From Halovenus halobia (GTDB lineage: Archaea; Halobacteriota; Halobacteria; Halobacteriales; Haloarculaceae), in the NCBI RefSeq assembly GCF_051414135.1, contig NZ_JBLKOA010000006.1:62001-126000 (forward strand): a DNA stretch of 64,000 bases, read 5' to 3'. Below, piece by piece: positions 59,456-64,000 of this stretch. A model generated the notes under the pieces. It was given only the letters and a program-made list of their open reading frames with translations. It ran no database searches and had not been told where the DNA came from. Each line of letters starts with the position of its first letter. Within the stretch, counting starts at the first letter, position 1. Made by a program: the position numbers and the translations under genes.

Positions 59456-59977
59456 TTACTCCTCGATGATTCTGCCGGCTTTCAGTCCGTTCGCTCGCTC
59501 GACGTAGAACTCCGCAGCCTGAAAGACCATACTGTCCTCGGGGATGTCCTCCTTGATTGTCTCGGCTGGCTGGCCGCCAGCCATCGTATAGGAGGGAATT
59601 CGCTGCTCTTCCATGACGAGTGCTTTTGCGCCCACGGCACTGTGCGGTTCGAGGACAGCGTCGTCCAATACAGTCGCATGCATCCCGACCAGCGAGTGCT
59701 CGCCGATGGTGGCGTTGTGGACAATTGCGTTGTGCCCGACAGCGGCGTTTGCTTTGAGATGGACCTGATTTGTTGGCTCGTCGGCGTGAATGGTGACGTT
59801 GTCCTGGACATTTGCCTTCTCCTCGAGGATGATTTCGCCGCCGTCGCCGCGCAACACAGCGCCCGGCAGGATTGTCGCGTCCTCGCGAATTGTCACGTCG
59901 CCGATAATCGTTGCTTGTGGGTCCACATAGGCCGATTCCGCAATCTCTGGTTCTCTGTCCTCGTACCCTCGTATCAT
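59456..59977 (-). CDS. Gamma-carbonic anhydrase-like hexapeptide-repeat protein
   Basis: Left-handed beta-helix protein of 173 residues starting MIRGYEDREPEIAES. Repeats include ATIIGDVTIREDATILPGAV, and the zinc histidines are in NVTIHADE and VGHNAIVHNATIG. Hydrates CO2 if active; residues corresponding to the loop Glu of Cam are not obvious, so it may be of the CamH type. The frame is open to 60130 but the conserved start is 59977. Confidence 0.9.
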   Translation of the reverse strand: MIRGYEDREPEIAESAYVDPQATIIGDVTIREDATILPGAVLRGDGGEIILEEKANVQDNVTIHADEPTNQVHLKANAAVGHNAIVHNATIGEHSLVGMHATVLDDAVLEPHSAVGAKALVMEEQRIPSYTMAGGQPAETIKEDIPEDSMVFQAAEFYVERANGLKAGRIIEE

Positions 59978-60017
59978 GGCTGAACTCTCGCCCTCAAAGG
60001 GCAAAACAACACCGCCG

Positions 60018-60923
60018 CTACAGTCGCTCGATGTCGTGGCGACCGAAGCCGTACCGCAGACGATTCGCAAGCCGCCGCGAGAGTCGTCCCTCGCCGTCGC
60101 CGGTCGCTCTGCTGGCGAAGCGCTCTGCAAGCGACTGGTAGATTAGCGGCAGCGGCACCTCCTGTTCGAGACTCTCCTGTACTGTCCAGGTTCCGGTCGA
60201 CCCGCCAGCGATGTGGTCGGCCACAGTCCCGAGGTCGTTGCCCTCCTCTCGGAAGGCCTCCTCGCAGAGCTCAAGCAGCCACGAGCGAATGACGGCACCG
60301 TTGTTCCATGTCCGGGAAACGGCCTCCAGGTCGAGGTCGTACCGACCGTTGTGCAGCAACTCGAAGCCCTCGCCATAGGCCTGCATCAGCGCGTACTCGA
60401 CGCCGTTGTGGACCATCTTCACGTAGTGGCCTGACCCGCTCGGCCCCATCCGGTCGTGACCGTCGGGACCCGTCGCCACGGCGTCGAAGACTGGTGTACA
60501 CTCGTCGTAGGCCCACTCTGGGCCGCCAACCATCAGCGAGAAGCCGAGTTCTGCGCCGGCCGGTCCGCCGCTGGTGCCACAGTCCAGATAGGCCGCGTCG
60601 GTCGACTCTGCTCGCCGGACTGAATCCTCGAAATAGGAGTTCCCGCCGTCGATGACGATATCCTCGTCGTCGAGATACTCGCTCAGGTCGTCCAGTGCCA
60701 TATCGACGGGGTCGCCGGCGGGCACCATCAGCCAGATACGTTTGTGTTCGCCCAGTTTCTCGGCGAGTTCGTCCAACGTTTCTGCTGGTCGTGCGCCCGC
60801 CTCCGCGACGCTGTCGATTGCGTCAGCGTCGACATCGTAGGCGACCACGTCGTGGCCGTCGTCGAGGACTCGCTCGGCGACAATCTGTCCCATCCGCCCG
60901 AGTCCGACAATACCGAGTTCCAT
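60018..60923 (-). CDS. gnd: 6-phosphogluconate dehydrogenase, decarboxylating (short form)
   Basis: Oxidative pentose phosphate enzyme; yields ribulose 5-phosphate, CO2 and NAD(P)H. 301 residues, the short GndA form. Rossmann motif GIVGLGRMG, substrate loop DGGNSYFEDSVRR, then DCGTSGGPAGAE and the catalytic Lys in VKMVHNGVEY. The ATG at 60923 puts the Rossmann motif at residue 4. Confidence 0.94.
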   Translation of the reverse strand: MELGIVGLGRMGQIVAERVLDDGHDVVAYDVDADAIDSVAEAGARPAETLDELAEKLGEHKRIWLMVPAGDPVDMALDDLSEYLDDEDIVIDGGNSYFEDSVRRAESTDAAYLDCGTSGGPAGAELGFSLMVGGPEWAYDECTPVFDAVATGPDGHDRMGPSGSGHYVKMVHNGVEYALMQAYGEGFELLHNGRYDLDLEAVSRTWNNGAVIRSWLLELCEEAFREEGNDLGTVADHIAGGSTGTWTVQESLEQEVPLPLIYQSLAERFASRATGDGEGRLSRRLANRLRYGFGRHDIERL

Positions 60924-60962
60924 ACGCTCCCCTGTGTGGGCGGCCACGTAGTGATTGCGTTT

Positions 60963-61262
60963 TCAGGTCATCTTCTCTTCACGAATCGCGCTCAGAATCT
61001 CAGACCGCCGTTTCTTGACGACTTTCGCCGCCTCCTGCAGGTACTCGTCGGACTCGTCGTCTCCGTACTCCTCGTCGAGGTAGTGCTCCATCTCGACCAT
61101 CATCGCACCCAGCGCGAACCCGACGACAGCCTCGTCGTCGGTGGGGTCGATGTCGGCCTGTGCCAGCCACTCCGCCTGGAAGTGGTCGATGTGCTCGATG
61201 AGTCCGTCCAGTTCGTTCTCGACGTGGCCCCTGAGTTCGTCCGGCAGTGTGATATCCATCAT
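60963..61262 (-). CDS. Unrecognised 99-residue helical protein
   Basis: Acidic all-helical protein: MMDITLPDELRGHVENELDG, then HIDHFQAEWLAQADIDPTDD and a middle with FALGAMMVEMEHYLDEEYG. Start may be the second Met (61259). No known motif. Upstream of gnd on the same strand with a 39-base gap, so possibly in one unit with it. Confidence 0.68.
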   Translation of the reverse strand: MMDITLPDELRGHVENELDGLIEHIDHFQAEWLAQADIDPTDDEAVVGFALGAMMVEMEHYLDEEYGDDESDEYLQEAAKVVKKRRSEILSAIREEKMT

Positions 61263-61334
61263 ATCCGGTCCACGGACGGGATGAATATATACTCCGCGCC
61301 AGACTGACAGCGGTCCACTGGGTCGCTGTCGAGG

Positions 61335-61341
61335 TCTTTTT
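61335..61341 (+). promoter_or_regulatory. TATA-like box of ligase gene
   Basis: TCTTTTT centred about 30 bases before the ATG at 61368; supports that start over 61350. Confidence 0.5.
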
Positions 61342-61367
61342 GACCGCCGTTGCCTTACCGCAGTCTA

Positions 61368-63107
61368 ATGGAGTACGCCGAACTCGTCGGGGTCTACGAG
61401 CGACTGGCCGGCACGGACTCGAACAACGAGAAACGCGATATTCTCGCCGAGACGTTCGCCGACGCCGGCGACCTCCTCCCAGTCGTCGTGAAACTCGTCC
61501 GCGGGCGACTGTTCGCTGCCCACCAGCGTGAGGAACTCGGCGTCTCCTCCTCGCTCACCCGCGACGCGATTGCCAAAGCAACCGGCATCGCCGACGACGA
61601 CCTGCGCGAGCGCTGGCGCGAGACCGGCGACCTCGGCGACGTGGCCGCGTGGGCGGTCGAGAACCAGACCCAGCAGACGCTGTTCTCCGAACTACTGACC
61701 GTCGAACGCGTCCACGACTCACTGCGCGAAATTACTTCCTTCGAGGGTGATGGAAGCCAGAGCCGCCGAGTCGACGAGATTGCTGGACTCCTGTCGGACG
61801 CCGACCCGTCAGAAGCCCGCTACGTCGTCCGGACGGCACTGGGCCACATGCGCGTCGGTATCGGCGAGGGGACGATTCGCGACGCCATCGCTGTGGCCTT
61901 TCTCGACGGCAGCGACGAGGCAATCGACGCCGTCGAGCGCGCCTATCAGGTCACCAACGACTACCGGGTTGTCGCCCAGACTGCCCGCGACGAGGGGCGA
62001 GACGGACTGGCTGACCTCGACGTGCAACTATTCCGTCCCGTGCAGGCGATGCTCGCCGAGAAAGGCGAGTCACTGGAGCAAGCGCTCACCGACGCAGCGA
62101 CCGACGGTGAGGCGATCTGCGAGGTAAAATACGACGGCGCACGCGTCCAGATTCACAAGCAGGGCGACGAGATTCGACTCTTTACGCGACGGCTGGAAGA
62201 TATCACCGAACAGTTTCCCGACGTGGTCGCCGCAGTCCGTGAGGGGGTCACGGCGGAGTCGGCCATCCTCGACGGCGAACTCGTCGGCTACACGCCCGAA
62301 ACGGTCGAGTTCGACGACCGCGAACCGGTGCCGTTCCAGCGGTTCTCCCAGCGCATCAAGCGTGAGGATGGTGTGGAAAAAATGGCCCGCGAAGTTCCGG
62401 TCGTCGTCCACCTCTTCGACTGCCTGTACGACGGCGAGACACTCATCGAGACGCCGTTTTCGACGCGAATCGACCGCCTCGAAGCGACCTTCGAGGATGT
62501 TGCCGTTCGCCCTGACGAACCCCTGGCGGGGCTGGAACGGTCCCGGGCACTCACGGCGAGTGTCGACGCCGACCCGGAGGAAATGGAGACTCCCGACGCC
62601 GTGACCGAACGCTACCGCGAGGCGCTCGACGCGGGCCACGAGGGGCTGATGGTCAAGAACCCGGCGGCGACCTACCAGCCCGGCACCCGCGTCGGCCGGA
62701 TGCTGAAAGTCAAGCCGACGATGGAGCCACTCGATTTGGTCGTCTCCCGAGCCATGTACAGCGAAGGGCGGCGAAGCGACTGGCTCGGACGACTCTATCT
62801 GGCTTGTTACGACGACTCGGCCGAGGAATTCCGCGAAGTTGGGCGACTCTCGACCGGCTACACCGACGAGGAACTCGACGCGCTGACCGACCGCCTCGAA
62901 GAACTGATCGTCTCCCGGGACGCCCGGTCGGTCGAACTCCGGCCGGAGGTCGTCCTCGAAGTCGAGTACGAGGAAATCCAGCGCTCCGAGGAGTACGACT
63001 CCGGTTATGCCCTGCGGTTTCCGCGCTTCTTGCGTCGGCGGGAGACGCTGGCTCCGAGCGACGCCGACACGCTCGAACGGGCCGAGCGACTGTTCGAAGA
63101 GCAGTAA
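61368..63107 (+). CDS. ligA: ATP-dependent DNA ligase
   Basis: Joins Okazaki fragments and repair nicks. 579 residues. Order: N-terminal helical DNA-binding domain (1-215), adenylation domain with the nucleotidyl Lys at residue 254 in CEVKYDGARV, motif III in SAILDGELVGY, motif IV EGLMVKNP and motif V LKVKP, then OB fold. Haloarchaea usually have this ligase plus a separate NAD-dependent one. TATA-like box supports MEYAELVGVY as start. Confidence 0.95.
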   Translation: MEYAELVGVYERLAGTDSNNEKRDILAETFADAGDLLPVVVKLVRGRLFAAHQREELGVSSSLTRDAIAKATGIADDDLRERWRETGDLGDVAAWAVENQTQQTLFSELLTVERVHDSLREITSFEGDGSQSRRVDEIAGLLSDADPSEARYVVRTALGHMRVGIGEGTIRDAIAVAFLDGSDEAIDAVERAYQVTNDYRVVAQTARDEGRDGLADLDVQLFRPVQAMLAEKGESLEQALTDAATDGEAICEVKYDGARVQIHKQGDEIRLFTRRLEDITEQFPDVVAAVREGVTAESAILDGELVGYTPETVEFDDREPVPFQRFSQRIKREDGVEKMAREVPVVVHLFDCLYDGETLIETPFSTRIDRLEATFEDVAVRPDEPLAGLERSRALTASVDADPEEMETPDAVTERYREALDAGHEGLMVKNPAATYQPGTRVGRMLKVKPTMEPLDLVVSRAMYSEGRRSDWLGRLYLACYDDSAEEFREVGRLSTGYTDEELDALTDRLEELIVSRDARSVELRPEVVLEVEYEEIQRSEEYDSGYALRFPRFLRRRETLAPSDADTLERAERLFEEQ

Positions 63108-63138
63108 GATACTTTCAGTGGGCCGGCGGAGCTACCAC

Positions 63139-64000
63139 ATGGAGATTTACGAGGCCACGAGTGCGGGGACGACCGACCTGTACTGTGTCGACATCGAACT
63201 GTACGGCAGTCCGCAGTACGGCGCGGTCTATATCATCGACGACGACCGGCCCGCAATCATCGATTCAGGAACTGGCCGCAACTACGAGTGGATTCTCGAC
63301 GCGCTGGACGAACTCGGTATCGCCCCCGAGGATGTGGGGGTACTCGCACCGACCCACGTCCATCTCGACCACGCCGGCGGTGTCGGCTATCTCGCCGAGG
63401 CCTGTCCGAATGCCGATGTCTGTGTCTACGAGAGCGGCGCACAGTTTCTGGTCGACCCGGCGCAAATCTGGGCGGGCACGAAAGACGTCGTCGGCGACCG
63501 CATCGAGTACTACGCCGAACCACAGCCCGTTCCCGAAGACCGCATTGTCGAACTCGCCGACGGCGACACTGTCGAGTTGGGTGACCACGCGCTGGACGTT
63601 CACCACGCCCCCGGCCACGCCTTCCACCAGGCGGTCTTCTACGACCCCGAAAATGAGGGCGTCTTCACCGCCGACGCAGCGGGCATCAACGTCCCAAACC
63701 GTCCCGGTGTCCACGAGACATCGCCGCCGCCAGGATTCGACCTGGAGGGCTGTCTCGCTGACATCGAGACGCTCGAAGAGCTGGACCCGGCCGCGCTGTA
63801 CTACGGCCACTTTGGCGACTCAGAAACTGACGACCGCCTCGATGAGTACAGGACAGTTATCACAGAGTGGGTCGAGCGCGTCGAAGCCAAGCGGGCGGAC
63901 CTCGGCGACGACGAGGCTGTCCTCGAGTACTTCGCAAATCAGGTCGACACCGACAGTCCGTGGACGACACAGCACGCCCGCGGCGAGGCGCGGATGAACA
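63139..64000 (+). CDS. MBL-fold metallohydrolase, 3' end cut by window
   Basis: Open from ATG 63139 to the window edge, 287 residues visible. The metal motif THVHLDHAGG (HxHxDH) follows AIIDSGTGRNYEWIL. Later come HHAPGHAFHQ and FTADAAGINVP, further zinc ligands. N-terminal strand YCVDIELYGSPQYGAVYIID is typical. Family includes glyoxalase-II-like and many other hydrolases; substrate unknown. Starts 31 bases after the ligase stop. Confidence 0.88.
   Translation, partial: MEIYEATSAGTTDLYCVDIELYGSPQYGAVYIIDDDRPAIIDSGTGRNYEWILDALDELGIAPEDVGVLAPTHVHLDHAGGVGYLAEACPNADVCVYESGAQFLVDPAQIWAGTKDVVGDRIEYYAEPQPVPEDRIVELADGDTVELGDHALDVHHAPGHAFHQAVFYDPENEGVFTADAAGINVPNRPGVHETSPPPGFDLEGCLADIETLEELDPAALYYGHFGDSETDDRLDEYRTVITEWVERVEAKRADLGDDEAVLEYFANQVDTDSPWTTQHARGEARMN

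Noticed and set aside
1..64000. CRISPR arrays, insertion sequences, integrases, rRNA operon
   Set aside because: No regularly spaced repeats, transposase or integrase motifs, or rRNA sequence seen by reading both strands.

Overview
The window looks like chromosomal DNA of a haloarchaeon (class Halobacteria). The proteins are strongly acidic, many genes start a few bases after a TATA-like box (leaderless transcripts), and there are archaeal or haloarchaea-typical genes: Orc1/Cdc6, DNA polymerase D small subunit, RFC, XPD-type helicase, RNase P component 4, HalOD1, two HTH-10 regulators, TbsP, and the oapABC (arvABC) trio. I do not assign a genus.

Layout. 1-9330: housekeeping genes (hemL, a beta-propeller gene, prs), transporters, hydrolases, a flavin oxidoreductase, a site-2 protease, a phasin-like zinc-finger protein, and one decayed MFS gene. 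9331-17222: RFC small subunit, a DJ-1 and soluble chemotaxis transducer pair, a RelE/RHH toxin-antitoxin, an SDR, and an XPD/DinG-type helicase. 17592-25112: a large carB with an unusual fused C-terminal domain, a truncated CBS-domain remnant, and a proline-to-glutamate cluster (proline dehydrogenase, HTH-10 regulator, P5C dehydrogenase). 25152-33745: the replication-origin neighbourhood, with DNA polymerase D DP1, a DedA-like protein, GIY-YIG, serB, an HTH protein, orc1, the origin, and oapABC.

The origin lies between orc1 (29495-31084, minus) and oapA (31893, plus). I see three good ORB elements: two on the minus strand at 31098-31119 and 31351-31379, and one on the plus strand at 31629-31656. 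The last two point away from an AT-rich unwinding segment at about 31405-31600. That segment holds eight CTAG tetranucleotides in 133 bp, which is the observation I find most worth testing.

33758-50835: exported or membrane proteins of unknown role, signal peptidase, Nudix, Rieske, phosphate permease, SDR, MoxR ATPase, a radical SAM/SPASM protein, an ABC exporter, metY, and two poorly characterised proteins. 50891-51117: tRNA-Leu(CAA) followed at once by a highly structured segment (three-way junction plus two hairpins), then a 56-residue gene. 51527-64000: an inositol-phosphatase family gene, DUF63, a lone E1-like/YcaO cyclodehydratase, tbsP, a second phasin-like gene, an RNA-processing and channel cluster (rnp4, YhbY, mscS), a HalOD1 pair, gamma-carbonic anhydrase, 6-phosphogluconate dehydrogenase, DNA ligase, and a partial metallo-beta-lactamase gene.

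No CRISPR array, insertion sequence or provirus was seen. The best candidates for something undescribed are the CTAG-rich unwinding element, the CarB fusion, the solitary YcaO protein, the phasin-plus-zinc-finger fusion, and the structured element behind tRNA-Leu.
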